From positions 1 through 41,173 of the forward strand of contig CAMWVQ010000021.1 in the NCBI GenBank assembly GCA_947177635.1: a DNA stretch of 41,173 nt, read 5' to 3'. The DNA is from an uncultured Porphyromonadaceae bacterium. GTDB taxonomy: Bacteria; Bacteroidota; Bacteroidia; Bacteroidales; Muribaculaceae. The position numbers were made by a program, and so were the translations under genes. Numbering within the stretch: position 1 is the stretch's first letter; the number at the start of each line of letters is the position of its first letter. This document shows, piece after piece, positions 7,249 through 15,867 of the stretch. The notes under the pieces were generated by a model. That model was not told the DNA's origin. It did not search any database and saw only the letters and a program-made list of their open reading frames with translations.

Positions 7249-8547
7249 TTAGGGGGTATGGGCGAGGAAAGAGCCGTCGGCGAGGGTGATTTCCAGCAAC
7301 GCGCCAAGTGGGACATCGTTGACCGATGTGACGGCGTGGCCGTCGATGCGGGTGATGGAGTAGCCGCGGGCCAGTGTCGCAGCCGGAGACAGAACCTCAA
7401 GCAGCTTTTCCGAGGCGTCGAGGCGTTCGGCGTGTCTGCGGAGGATGGCCGAACTGGCGGTCGAGAGTGTGCTGGCCACCATGTCGAGGCGAGTCCTCGC
7501 AGGCGCTATCCTGCCTGAGGAGAGTCCGTAAAGGGTGGTGGCGGCCCGTGTCACGGCTCCTTTCGAGCGGTCTACGGCTCCCCGGGCGGCCACAGGCAGC
7601 AGGGCTTCCGCCTGGGCGAGCTGCTCCTTGTCGCCTGAAATCCGCTGGGTGGCGTACTGCACGATTTTGTTGCCGGCTGCCATCAGGGCTCCAAGCACCG
7701 CCTCCCCCTTTCCGATGAGCCATTCGGCCACGGCGGTGGGGGTTTTGAGCCGCATGTTGGCTACCCAGTCGAGGACAGTGACATCGCGCTCGTGGCCGAT
7801 GCCGATTGCGATGGGGAGGGGAAACTGCGCCACTGAGGCGGCCAGCCCGTAATCCTCGAACGCCTGGAGGTCGGAGGTGGCGCCTCCGCCACGGATTATC
7901 ACAACGCCGTCCCACTCATTCGCCTCTTTGGCAATCTCTGCAAGGGCGGCGATTATGGATGCCGGGGCTGAAGCCCCCTGCATCACAGCCGGGAACAGCC
8001 GTGTCTTGAACTTGAGCCGCGACGGGTTGTTGATGAGCTGGTTCATAAAGTCGCCGTATCCGGCGGCTCCGGGGGCCGAGATGACCGCCACGCGCTGGGT
8101 GACAGTAGGCCATCTGAGCGAGCGGTTGTCTTCAAGTATCCCCTCCTGTTGCAGCCTGAGCAGAATCTCGTTGCGCCGCCTGACGAGGTCGCCCATGGTG
8201 TATTCCGGGTTTGCCTCTTGAATCACAAGCGACAGCCCGAATACAGGGTGCATGGCCGCCGACACGCGGAGCATCACTTTCAGGCCGGAGGTGAACTGTT
8301 GTCCGGTTGCTTCCAGGAAACGGCGGCTCAGCGGGCCATAGATGTTGGCCCAGCAGCACCCGCGTATGCGGGCCACCTGTCGCCCCTCCTCATCTTTCTG
8401 GAGCAGCTCCATGTAACAGTGGCCTCCACGGCACGCGACATCCTGCAACTCGGCGGTGATCCAGACATTCTGGGTCGCGGAGTTGTTCATCACCAGGTTT
8501 GAAATCCTCTGGGTCAGCTCAAGGAGGGATATCGGTTTTCCTGTCAT
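7249..8547 (-). CDS. xseA: Exodeoxyribonuclease VII large subunit
   Basis: A 432-residue protein. The N-terminal OB-fold (about 1-105) binds single-stranded DNA and includes VWITAELQDVACRGGHCYMEL. The catalytic region follows, with RVAVISAPGAAGYGDF, VVIIRGGGATSDLQAFEDY and PIAIGIGHERDVTVLDWVA, all hallmark XseA segments. A coiled-coil that recruits XseB occupies the C-terminal part, ending in a small domain (GYSITRIDGHAVTSV). Length is normal. It lies 21 bases after the DUF3256 gene and just upstream of xseB in the usual order. Confidence 0.96.
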   Translation of the reverse strand: MTGKPISLLELTQRISNLVMNNSATQNVWITAELQDVACRGGHCYMELLQKDEEGRQVARIRGCCWANIYGPLSRRFLEATGQQFTSGLKVMLRVSAAMHPVFGLSLVIQEANPEYTMGDLVRRRNEILLRLQQEGILEDNRSLRWPTVTQRVAVISAPGAAGYGDFMNQLINNPSRLKFKTRLFPAVMQGASAPASIIAALAEIAKEANEWDGVVIIRGGGATSDLQAFEDYGLAASVAQFPLPIAIGIGHERDVTVLDWVANMRLKTPTAVAEWLIGKGEAVLGALMAAGNKIVQYATQRISGDKEQLAQAEALLPVAARGAVDRSKGAVTRAATTLYGLSSGRIAPARTRLDMVASTLSTASSAILRRHAERLDASEKLLEVLSPAATLARGYSITRIDGHAVTSVNDVPLGALLEITLADGSFLAHTP

Positions 8548-8568
8548 TTTAAAGAGGGGCGGGGTTGG

Positions 8569-9360
8569 TCACTTCTCCATCACGAGCCGTTTGCCGTTCC
8601 AGTGGAAGGTTATTGACTTGCGTATGGATGACTCGGCTAAGCCGAGGGATTCCTCGGGAATGTAGTCGGGGAGGTTGTTGGTCAGCACCGCTGACTGGCT
8701 TTCGGGGAAATATTCGAGTCTCGCGAGCACGAAAGGCACGGCGTTCTCGACGTCGGCACGCTTCTTCTTCGCGTCAGCCACCATCCAGTCGTCGAGGGTC
8801 GGGACTGTGAACAGCCCCTTTATCTCCTTCCATTCCAGGTCGTAAAAGGTGACGGTAGAGTCCTCAGCCGGAGTTTTCAGCGTGCGCGACAGCATTATCA
8901 CGACGCTCCCCTCGCGCCCGGGCGCGGGAAGCAGGGCGATGGTGTATTCCGACACGGGGGAAGTGGTGAACACGAGTTTCTGCGGAGTCTCCTCGGTGAT
9001 GCGGCATTCCCCGCCGATGAGGTTTTTCGAAGCCTTGTCTGACCCGGCCTTGAAGTAGTCTATCATGTCCATGCGGGTCATCGGGTCGATGGTCGGGAAC
9101 ACCGATGCAGGCGCGCTGACGAAGAGGTCGGCGGCGGTCAGGGGGGCGTCAGCCTCGTGATGGCTCCCGGCCAGCGGGGCTGCGGCTTCATCCGGGGTCA
9201 TCATTTCCACGGAGTCAGCCTCGGCGGTCGTGGCCGCAGGAATCTCCCCGGAAGGGGAGGCTCCTGCGGCACGGAAGCCGAACAAGGCGGTTATGGCCGC
9301 CAGCGCGAGGGTGACCAGCGGGGAAATCCCGCGTGATGTTGTTCTCGGGTAGTTTCTCAT
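8569..9360 (-). CDS. DUF3256 family protein, probably secreted
   Basis: A 263-residue protein with an N-terminal hydrophobic segment (about 15-32) that looks like a signal peptide or anchor, then a low-complexity Ala/Glu linker to about residue 75. The conserved opening of the DUF3256 domain follows (TAADLFVSAPASVFPTID, TRMDMIDYFKAGS). The family is restricted to Bacteroidales and has no known function. It sits 30 bases downstream of the DEAD-box helicase and 21 upstream of xseA, so it is probably part of that operon. No catalytic motif is recognised. Confidence 0.8.
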   Translation of the reverse strand: MRNYPRTTSRGISPLVTLALAAITALFGFRAAGASPSGEIPAATTAEADSVEMMTPDEAAAPLAGSHHEADAPLTAADLFVSAPASVFPTIDPMTRMDMIDYFKAGSDKASKNLIGGECRITEETPQKLVFTTSPVSEYTIALLPAPGREGSVVIMLSRTLKTPAEDSTVTFYDLEWKEIKGLFTVPTLDDWMVADAKKKRADVENAVPFVLARLEYFPESQSAVLTNNLPDYIPEESLGLAESSIRKSITFHWNGKRLVMEK

Positions 9361-9390
9361 ATGGTCTAAGCTCGAAAAATGCCTTTTGGC

Positions 9391-11145
9391 TTATTTGCGG
9401 CGTGATTTCTTCTTGAAGACGGCGTAATGGTCTTCCTCGACTGTCTCGCGGCGCTCCTTGCTGCGGCGGGTGGCGGCGTGGGCGTAGTCCTTGTCGGCCT
9501 CGGCGATTTCGCTGTAAAGGCGTTTGCCGAAGAATTCGGCACCCTTGAGACCGCCCACCACTCGTTTCGCGTCGGATTTCTTGACGTCGAAGAGGGAGTA
9601 GGAGGGCATGAGGTCGATGCGGCCCACGTCAACCCTCTGGCCGGAGACATTCTTGTTGAGGATTTCTATGAGGTTGCCGGCGAAGAAGCCGTCACGCTTG
9701 CCGACATTGACATAGACGCGCGCCATGCCCTTCGAGGCGGTGCGGCGGTCTTTCTCCTCGTTGGTGCGGGGGGCGTCGTTGCGTTCCTTCCGCTCTTTGC
9801 GGTTCTTGGCCGGTTTCTCGTCGATGAAGTCGATTTTGGGCGCGTCCTTGTAGTATTCCAGGAGCCTGCGGAATTCCAGGGAGAGCACGCGCTTGATGAG
9901 GTCTTCCGAAGTCAGCCATCCCAGTTTCTTCATCACCGGCGGGAGGTATTTCTCCATCTCGTTGTCGTCGACCTCGACGCGCTCGATGCGGTCGGCCAGC
10001 GAGAAGAGCTGTTTCTCGATGATATGGTCGGGGGTGGGCACCTCCTTGCGCTCGAAGGTCTTGCCGATGATGCGCTCGATTTCGCGCAGACGGCCTTTCT
10101 CGCGGGAGTGGATGATGGCCACGGAGACGCCCGATTTCCCGGCGCGGCCTGTGCGGCCCGAGCGGTGGGTGTAGACGGCCGCGTCGTCAGGCAGACCGTA
10201 GTTGATGACGTGGGTGAGGTCGTCGACGTCGAGGCCGCGGGCGGCCACGTCGGTGGCCACGAGCATCGTTATGACCCTGTCGCGGAATTTCTGCATCACC
10301 ATGTCGCGCTGCTGCTGCGAGAGGTCGCCGTGGAGCGAGTCGGCGTTGTAGCCGTCGCGGATGAGGTTCTCGGCGATTTCCTGGGTGTCGCGGCGGGTGC
10401 GGCAGAAGATGATGGCGTATATGTTGGGGCTGTCGTCGGCGATGCGTTTCAGGGCGAGGTATTTGTCGCGCGCGTTCACCATATAATATATGTGGCGCAC
10501 GTTTGCCGCCCCTTCGTTGCGGGTTCCGACAACGAACTCCTGGGGATTGTGCATGTACTTGCTGGCGATTCTCGCGATTTCCTTCGGCATGGTGGCCGAG
10601 AACATCAGCATCTTGCGGTTTTCGGGCACATGGTCGAGGATTTCGTTGATGGAGTCGAGGAAGCCCATGTTGAGCATCTCGTCGGCCTCGTCGAGGATGA
10701 CGGTGTGGACATCGTCGAGTTTGACTACCCCACGGTTGATGAGGTCGATGAGTCGGCCCGGGGTGGCCACGATTACCTGCGAGCCGGTCTTGAGGGCGCG
10801 TATCTGGCTCTGTATGCTCGACCCGCCGTAGACCGGAATCACCTTGATGTCGGGCATGTATTTCGAGAAGTCTGCCAGGTCAGACGCGATCTGGAGGCAA
10901 AGCTCGCGGGTGGGGGAGAGGATGAGTGCCTGGGGCTTGTTGAGGTCCGGGTCGAGGCGCTGCAGCACCGGGATTCCGAACGCCGCGGTCTTGCCGGTGC
11001 CGGTCTGGGCGAGGGCGACCACGTCGCCGTCCTCGTTGAGGAGGTGGGGAATCACCCGTTCCTGCACAGGCATGGGGGTTTCAAAACCGAGTTCTTCGAC
11101 AGCTTTTCTTAAAGGCTCGCTGACGCCTAATTCTTCAAATGTCAT
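9391..11145 (-). CDS. DEAD-box RNA helicase with DbpA-type RNA-binding domain
   Basis: 584 residues. All helicase motifs are present: Q motif (FETPMPVQERVIP), motif I AQTGTGKT (46-53), PTREL, TPGR, VILDEADEML, SAT, then in the second RecA domain IIFCRT, VATDVAARGLDVDD and HRSGRTGRAG. A basic linker precedes a C-terminal DbpA-like RRM (ARVYVNVGKRDGFFAGNLI... FDVKKSDAKRVVGGL), as in CsdA/DeaD helicases of ribosome assembly and cold adaptation. The ATG at 11145 (MTFEELGV) is chosen. An upstream in-frame ATG at 11292 would add 49 unlikely residues that read through a terminator and promoter. First gene of the run to the histidine kinase. Confidence 0.95.
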   Translation of the reverse strand: MTFEELGVSEPLRKAVEELGFETPMPVQERVIPHLLNEDGDVVALAQTGTGKTAAFGIPVLQRLDPDLNKPQALILSPTRELCLQIASDLADFSKYMPDIKVIPVYGGSSIQSQIRALKTGSQVIVATPGRLIDLINRGVVKLDDVHTVILDEADEMLNMGFLDSINEILDHVPENRKMLMFSATMPKEIARIASKYMHNPQEFVVGTRNEGAANVRHIYYMVNARDKYLALKRIADDSPNIYAIIFCRTRRDTQEIAENLIRDGYNADSLHGDLSQQQRDMVMQKFRDRVITMLVATDVAARGLDVDDLTHVINYGLPDDAAVYTHRSGRTGRAGKSGVSVAIIHSREKGRLREIERIIGKTFERKEVPTPDHIIEKQLFSLADRIERVEVDDNEMEKYLPPVMKKLGWLTSEDLIKRVLSLEFRRLLEYYKDAPKIDFIDEKPAKNRKERKERNDAPRTNEEKDRRTASKGMARVYVNVGKRDGFFAGNLIEILNKNVSGQRVDVGRIDLMPSYSLFDVKKSDAKRVVGGLKGAEFFGKRLYSEIAEADKDYAHAATRRSKERRETVEEDHYAVFKKKSRRK

Positions 11146-11246
11146 AAATAAAACGAATATGTTGCGTGGTTTCATCCGGGGGCGTATCGCGCGAAACTGT
11201 CGAATATCGAAAATCGGGAAATATCCTCTTCCGGGAAACAATACTG

Positions 11247-11254
11247 CAAAGATA
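11247..11254 (-). promoter_or_regulatory. -7 element of the helicase operon promoter
   Basis: The minus strand reads TATCTTTG (TAnnTTTG). The -33 position is weak (TTTC about 18 bases upstream). It predicts a leader of about 95 nt before the helicase ATG, long enough for cold-shock type control, though no specific element is recognised. Confidence 0.5.
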
Positions 11255-11258
11255 CAAC

Positions 11259-11294
11259 AAATGAGGCCCACGGAAAGCATCGCGGGCCTCATTT
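11259..11294. terminator. Bidirectional terminator between DJ-1 and helicase genes
   Basis: AAATGAGGCCC (11259-11269) pairs with GGGCCTCATTT (11284-11294). U-rich tracts follow on both strands. It lies downstream of the leftward DJ-1/PfpI gene, which it probably ends, and immediately upstream of the helicase promoter. Confidence 0.75.
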
Positions 11295-11377
11295 TTTAAT
11301 TTTATTTTGTAAAGCCGTCGGCGCGGGCCTCAGTTTCCAAGCTCAATGGGCGGCCGCGTCGTGGCTGTGGGGGTGTT

Positions 11378-11950
11378 TCAGAAATAGAAGTTGACACTCT
11401 TGGGGTAGAAGAGCATTCCGGAGCCAACCTCCTGGGCGACAGCCTCTCCCATTGAGTTGGCCACGATGGCGAGGGCGAAGCGCATGGCGGCCGATGGGCC
11501 GTTGGCGGTGATGAGGTTGTTGAGCGCGATCACAGGGGAGTCGCGGCGGATTGCGGCGCCCATGTTTTTCTCGAAGCCCGGGTAGCAGGTGGCTTCCTTC
11601 CCGTCGAGAATCCCCAGCGGGCCGAGGACAACGGCGGGGGCGGCGCATATGGCCGCGATTTTGCCGGTGGCCGACTGGTTGATGAGCAGGGTGTTGAGCG
11701 GGGCGAACTTCGAAAGGTTCTCTGCGCCGGGCATGCCGCCGGGGATGATCAGCCATTCCGGTGTTATGAAATCGGTCTTGTCATAAAGAAGATCGGCGGT
11801 CACGGGTATGCCGTGCGCCCCGATTACGGTGTGGCTGTCGGTGATTGATACGGTCTTGATGTCCATTCCCGCACGGCGCATCACGTCAACAACGGTCAGG
11901 GCTTCTATTTCCTCGAAGCCGGCGGCAAGAAAAATGTAAGAAGTGTTCAT
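11378..11950 (-). CDS. DJ-1/PfpI family protein
   Basis: 190 residues from the ATG at 11950 (MNTSYIFLAAGFEEIEAL, the standard DJ-1 opening). The nucleophile elbow is AAICAAPAVVLG, with Cys about one hundred residues in. The acidic residue of GFEEIE is placed as in DJ-1/YajL, where it tunes that Cys. The family includes glyoxalases, deglycase-like chaperones and thiazole-associated proteins, so an exact reaction cannot be given. A longer frame to 12049 reads across the predicted promoter and is rejected. Single-gene unit with its own promoter and terminator, divergent from apbE. Confidence 0.92.
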   Translation of the reverse strand: MNTSYIFLAAGFEEIEALTVVDVMRRAGMDIKTVSITDSHTVIGAHGIPVTADLLYDKTDFITPEWLIIPGGMPGAENLSKFAPLNTLLINQSATGKIAAICAAPAVVLGPLGILDGKEATCYPGFEKNMGAAIRRDSPVIALNNLITANGPSAAMRFALAIVANSMGEAVAQEVGSGMLFYPKSVNFYF

Positions 11951-12046
11951 GACAAAATCGGTTTTATGTCGGTTGGTTGGAATTAAGCTGTTTATCAGAA
12001 GTACCGGGATGATAGCCTCCCCGGAAGCACGTCTTGTTAGATAACA

Positions 12047-12077
12047 CAAAATTAATCAGATTTGTTCTGAAAAGCAA
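12047..12077 (-). promoter_or_regulatory. Promoter of the DJ-1/PfpI gene
   Basis: On the minus strand TTG (12075-12077), 20 bases, TAATTTTG (12047-12054). It overlaps the upstream region of the divergent apbE promoter, so the two may compete. Confidence 0.65.
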
Positions 12078-12088
12078 GAAAAAATTCA

Positions 12089-12096
12089 TATATTTG
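12089..12096 (+). promoter_or_regulatory. -7 element upstream of apbE
   Basis: TATATTTG fits TAnnTTTG. TTTG at 12061-12064 is 24 bases away, longer than normal, so the -33 box is uncertain. A start near 12103 would fall after the first in-frame ATG (12101), which favours one of the later ATGs at 12119 or 12146 for ApbE. Confidence 0.45.
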
Positions 12097-12100
12097 TGAT

Positions 12101-13168
12101 ATGAAACCTTGTAGATATATGAGTATCCCCCTGATAGGGCGGCTGATGGGTAAGGCCGGGAGTCTCAACCGGGCGGCAATTCCGATGACTGCCGCGTCAG
12201 TCAGCCTGCTCTTGCTGTCAGGATGCTCGCGTGGCGCAGAATGGCGCCGGGCTGATGGAGCCGTGTGGAACACCGTCTACACCATCACCTATGAGTCGGA
12301 GCGTGACATGTCAGACTCGATACAGGAGGTGTTCAGGATGGTGGAGATGTCGCTGTCTCCGTTCAATGACAACTCCCTGGTGTCGCGGGTCAACCGTGGA
12401 GAAACCTCGGAGACCGACACCCTGTTGAGGCGCGTCTTCCTCTTGTCGTCAGATATCTGCCGTCATTCCGGCGGACGGTTCGACCCCACGGTCTCCCCTG
12501 CTGTGAACCTGTGGAAATTCGGCTACACCGGCAAGGTCGGGGCAGACGAGAACTGGGAACCGTCCCGTCAGGAAATAGACAGCGTTATGGAGTATGTCGG
12601 GATTCTCGATTGCAGTGTCGATGAGGATGGCCGAATAGAGAAGAAGCATCCCCTGACCACCTTCAACTTCTCGGCGGTGACCAAAGGGTATGCCTGCGAC
12701 CTGATTGCCGAAATGCTGCTCCGCAACGGGGTTGAGAACTCGATGGTCGAAATCGGAGGGGAGGTCACAGTCAGAGGGAGTAGTCCGCGTGGCGGTCTCT
12801 GGCGTCTGCAGATTGACGCCCCCGTCGAGGATGAGGGTGCGCCGACCCACCGGAGACTCGACACGGTTGATGTCACCGATTGCGGGGTGGCCACCTCCGG
12901 CAATTACCGCAACTACCATCAGAGTTCACGCGGGAGGGTCGGCCACACGATTGACCCCCTGACCGGCGAGCCGTGCTCGAGCCGGCTGCTCTCCGTGACG
13001 GTCATAGCCCCGACCTGCGCCGAGGCCGACGCCTACGCGACTGCGGCCATGGCGTCGCCCGGGGTGGATGCCGCCGACTCCATCCTTTCAGTGGCGGGAT
13101 TGCGGGGCATAATCGTGTATGCGGCCTCTGACAGTGTGGCTCCCTTCTCTGTCAGAAAGGTGGAATAA
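12101..13168 (+). CDS. apbE: FAD:protein FMN transferase (ApbE), lipoprotein
   Basis: Up to 355 residues. Lipobox LLLLSGC near residues 36-42 marks an exported lipoprotein. ApbE covalently attaches FMN to Ser/Thr of redox proteins such as Nqr/Rnf subunits. Motifs: the VWNTVYTITY opening, FDPTVSPAVNLW, the FNFSAVTKGYACDLI helix, MVEIGGEVTVRG, CGVATSGNYRNY and GHTIDPLTGEP with the metal/FAD-binding residues, then ADAYATAAM. The first ATG (12101) lies close to the predicted promoter; 12119 or 12146 are realistic alternatives that keep the signal peptide. A strong hairpin follows the stop. Confidence 0.93.
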   Translation: MKPCRYMSIPLIGRLMGKAGSLNRAAIPMTAASVSLLLLSGCSRGAEWRRADGAVWNTVYTITYESERDMSDSIQEVFRMVEMSLSPFNDNSLVSRVNRGETSETDTLLRRVFLLSSDICRHSGGRFDPTVSPAVNLWKFGYTGKVGADENWEPSRQEIDSVMEYVGILDCSVDEDGRIEKKHPLTTFNFSAVTKGYACDLIAEMLLRNGVENSMVEIGGEVTVRGSSPRGGLWRLQIDAPVEDEGAPTHRRLDTVDVTDCGVATSGNYRNYHQSSRGRVGHTIDPLTGEPCSSRLLSVTVIAPTCAEADAYATAAMASPGVDAADSILSVAGLRGIIVYAASDSVAPFSVRKVE

Positions 13169-13190
13169 TCCTCCCGCCGGCATAAAGCAA

Positions 13191-13216
13191 CAGGGGCTGT
13201 CTCACGACAGCCCCTG
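13191..13216. terminator. Bidirectional terminator after apbE
   Basis: CAGGGGCTGT (13191-13200) pairs perfectly with ACAGCCCCTG (13207-13216) around a CTCACG loop. Moderately U-rich sequence follows on both strands. It ends apbE on the plus strand and the candidate small RNA on the minus strand. Confidence 0.75.
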
Positions 13217-13257
13217 TAGTTTATCTTTAACCTTAAATCTAATACCATGAAAAAACA
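13191..13257 (-). ncRNA. Candidate short RNA, copy A of a hairpin/tail family
   Basis: The minus strand has a TATATTTG -7 element (13263-13270), then an A/U-rich tail containing CATGGTATTAGATTTAAGG and AAAGATAAAC, ending in the strong hairpin 13191-13216. Copy B near 25546-25625 keeps the same layout: GTATTAGA, AAAGATA, a hairpin with GTCG in its apical part, then TTTATGCC. Frames beginning at the internal ATG (MVLDLRL...) run through the terminator and antisense to apbE, and are not credible proteins. Confidence 0.4.
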
Positions 13258-13347
13258 CAGTGCAAATATAGTATTTATACCATCAAAACATCCCCGGGAG
13301 GGAAAGGTTCAGCGGGAAACTCGGTTTAACTTTCTTTAACATCGGGA

Positions 13348-13380
13348 AGTTTTCGTGCCTCGCGAAAACTGCCTACCTTT
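13348..13380 (+). promoter_or_regulatory. Response-regulator promoter with inverted repeat
   Basis: TACCTTT (13374-13380) is a near -7 element, with TTTC about 19 bases upstream. Between them is a perfect inverted repeat, AGTTTTCG (13348-13355) and CGAAAACT (13363-13370) with a 7-base centre, positioned like an operator inside the promoter spacer. Confidence 0.45.
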
Positions 13381-13471
13381 ATGTCGCGAAATCCAAATCG
13401 CGTGACAAAAAGTGTGTAAACGTCTCCCGAGGCACAATTACCGCGGGATACCTTATATTATATATAGAGCA

Positions 13472-14179
13472 ATGAGAATCAGAATTCTTGTGATTGACGA
13501 CGAGGAATCTTACTGCGAGATTCTAAAATATAACCTCCAGCGTGAAGGATATGAGGTGGACACAGCCGAGTCTGCCGAGGACGCGTTGCGCCTCGATCTG
13601 TCGATTTACCAGCTTATGATAGTCGACATAATGATGGAACGGCTGAGCGGATTCGACTTCGCAAAACGTGTGCGCAACAACCCTGCCACCGAGAACACCC
13701 CGATAATCTTCTGTTCGGCCCTGAACGGGGAGGACGACACGGTGATGGGGCTGAACATCGGCGCCGACGACTACATAACCAAGCCCTTCACCATCGGCGA
13801 AGTCATCGCCCGCGTAAGGGCGGTGTTGCGCCGTACCCAGGCTTCGCAGCAGGTGGCTTACAACGCCTCACAGAGCAATTACGAGCCGGACATCACGTTC
13901 AAGACCCTGCGCCTTGACCGCAACAACAAAATCTGTTACATAGACGGAAAGGAAATAGTGCTGACCAAGAAGGAGATACAGCTTCTGCTCTTCTTCCTGA
14001 CCCACCGTGAGAGGATTCACTCGCGCGATGAAATCATGAACCAGGTGTGGGGCAACCAGGAGGTCTCCAACAGGGCCATCGACACCAACATAACCCGCTT
14101 GCGCCAGAAAATCGGACAGTATGGCGAGCATATCGTCACCCGTCTCGGTTTCGGCTATGGCTTCAAGGCTGAAATCTGA
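13472..14179 (+). CDS. OmpR/PhoB-family response regulator
   Basis: 235 residues from ATG 13472. The receiver has the acidic pair at D9/D10, phospho-acceptor D52 (MIVDIMM), and the switch Lys in DDYITKPF. The C-terminal winged helix shows LTKKEIQLLLFFLTHRE and AIDTNITRLRQKIG, ending GFGYGFKAEI, as in OmpR. It would bind DNA when phosphorylated by the kinase encoded 2 bases downstream. An upstream in-frame ATG at 13412 would add 20 unlikely residues and is not used. An inverted repeat in its promoter suggests self-regulation. Confidence 0.93.
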   Translation: MRIRILVIDDEESYCEILKYNLQREGYEVDTAESAEDALRLDLSIYQLMIVDIMMERLSGFDFAKRVRNNPATENTPIIFCSALNGEDDTVMGLNIGADDYITKPFTIGEVIARVRAVLRRTQASQQVAYNASQSNYEPDITFKTLRLDRNNKICYIDGKEIVLTKKEIQLLLFFLTHRERIHSRDEIMNQVWGNQEVSNRAIDTNITRLRQKIGQYGEHIVTRLGFGYGFKAEI

Positions 14180-14181
14180 CA

Positions 14182-15759
14182 GTGGACACCAACAAGACTA
14201 ACACGACGGCCATCAAATACCGCTTCCCGGGCAAAGGAAAACTGAGATACCAGCTCAAGCTGTTCATCATCTCGATAGTCTGCCTTTGGGGAGTGGTCGG
14301 CGTGTTCGCCGGACTCGAATACCGCAATGTGAAGCGCTACCGCGTGGAATCGCTGGCCAGCAGCGTCGACCTCGCTGTGGGCAATATCCTCGCGGGCCAC
14401 GACGACGGGCGCGACATGCGCCCCTTTATGTCGTTCCTCGAGAGTTATCTTGAGGATTCTCCGCTTAAAGGGATGAGCATGTCGATATATGACGCCGGCA
14501 CCGGCCGCCTGCTGTATTCCCACGGCCCCTCTATAAACGAGGTTCCCGCCGCAGCCATAGGCAAGGAACCCAATCTCAGGGCCGACGGCACCCGCTCATT
14601 GCAGATTTTCAACATCCGCCTCAAGGATGGCCGTAAGATTTTCCTCTACAACAAGGGGGAGTCGGCCGACGGCGAAATCATCATCCACACCTACCTCCCC
14701 CAGTCGGGAGAGGTCGACAACGCGCTGACAATCGGTTCCACATTCTGGCTTATAGTGCTGTTTGTGGGGCTTGTCGGGACGGTGGTGGCCTGGGTGGTGA
14801 CCGCCCACCAGGCGAAGAACATCACCCTCCTCCACGATTTCGCGTCGCGAGCCGCCTCCGACAGGGAGTTCATTCCGATGGGCGACTTCCCGAAAGATGA
14901 GATCGGCGACATATCGCGCCAGATTGTGGCCATATACAATGCCCGCATGCAGGCGAATGTGCGCCGCGAGCGGGAGCATGTCATCGCCCTCAAAGCAACC
15001 GAGGAGAAGAACAACCTCAAGCGGATGATGACCAACAACATCTCCCACGAGCTGAAAACCCCTATCGGAATCATCCGCTCATACCTCGAGATGATTCTGT
15101 CAAACCCCGACATGAGTGCCGACGAGCGCAATTACTTCCTCGGGAAGGCGCAGAGCAATGTCGAGCGCCTTGTCTCGATGATGAACGACCTCTCGACGAT
15201 GACGCGTCTCGAAGAGTCAAACGGCAAGATTCCTATTTCAGACATCGACTTCCACGACCTTGTGTTCTCGCTTGCCGAGGATTTCACACAAAGCGGACTG
15301 CTCAAGTCGATGGACTTCCGTTACAACATACCCCTCGACTGCCATGTCTACGGCAACGGGGAGCTGCTTATCGGCATGATTTCCAACCTTGCCAAAAACG
15401 CCGTGGCCTACTCCCAGGGAACGGAAACCGGAGTGGCGCTCATAGGCCGTAACGAGAATTTCTACACCTTCTCGTTCTATGACAACGGCGTCGGAGTCGG
15501 GGAGGAGCATCTGGGCCACCTTTTCGACCGTTTCTACCGTATCGACACCGGCCGCTCCCGCAAGGTCGGCGGCACCGGCCTCGGATTGCCCATCGTCAAG
15601 AGTGCCGTCAACACGATGGGAGGCAGTATCACCGTGCGCAACCGCCGCGGAGGGGGGCTTGAATTCATCTTCACCCTGCGCAGGGTCAAGGAGGGGGTGG
15701 CGCCACAGCCCACGGCGGAAGGCAACCCCGCTCCGGCGTCAGAACCTTCCGGGGTGTAA
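14182..15759 (+). CDS. Sensor histidine kinase partnered with the upstream regulator
   Basis: 525 residues, GTG start 2 bases after the regulator stop. Membrane helices near 24-44 and 185-207 flank a periplasmic sensor of about 140 residues. A HAMP-like linker (about 208-260) follows, then His289 in NNISHELKTPIGII and an ATPase domain with NLAKNAVAYSQ, DNGVGVG and GGTGLGLPIVKSAV. A Pro-rich tail ends the protein. The pair is transcribed toward PorW/PorX, 108 bases upstream. Signal and target genes unknown. Confidence 0.93.
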   Translation: MDTNKTNTTAIKYRFPGKGKLRYQLKLFIISIVCLWGVVGVFAGLEYRNVKRYRVESLASSVDLAVGNILAGHDDGRDMRPFMSFLESYLEDSPLKGMSMSIYDAGTGRLLYSHGPSINEVPAAAIGKEPNLRADGTRSLQIFNIRLKDGRKIFLYNKGESADGEIIIHTYLPQSGEVDNALTIGSTFWLIVLFVGLVGTVVAWVVTAHQAKNITLLHDFASRAASDREFIPMGDFPKDEIGDISRQIVAIYNARMQANVRREREHVIALKATEEKNNLKRMMTNNISHELKTPIGIIRSYLEMILSNPDMSADERNYFLGKAQSNVERLVSMMNDLSTMTRLEESNGKIPISDIDFHDLVFSLAEDFTQSGLLKSMDFRYNIPLDCHVYGNGELLIGMISNLAKNAVAYSQGTETGVALIGRNENFYTFSFYDNGVGVGEEHLGHLFDRFYRIDTGRSRKVGGTGLGLPIVKSAVNTMGGSITVRNRRGGGLEFIFTLRRVKEGVAPQPTAEGNPAPASEPSGV

Positions 15760-15867
15760 TAATCAGGCCCTCCGGGCCGTTATTACTAAGGTGGCCATGT
15801 AAGCGTCTCCGGCGGCTTCTGCCCCAGGAGGCTGCCACAGGCCCGTCTCAAACAATTTACACAGGAT

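Noticed and set aside
9427-11112. 561-codon open frame on the plus strand opposite the helicase
   Set aside because: Antisense shadow of a gene with all DEAD-box motifs; biased composition creates long open frames on the complement.
13033-13248. Frame beginning MVLDLRL antisense to apbE
   Set aside because: Runs through the terminator hairpin and the apbE coding strand; better explained by the non-coding element.
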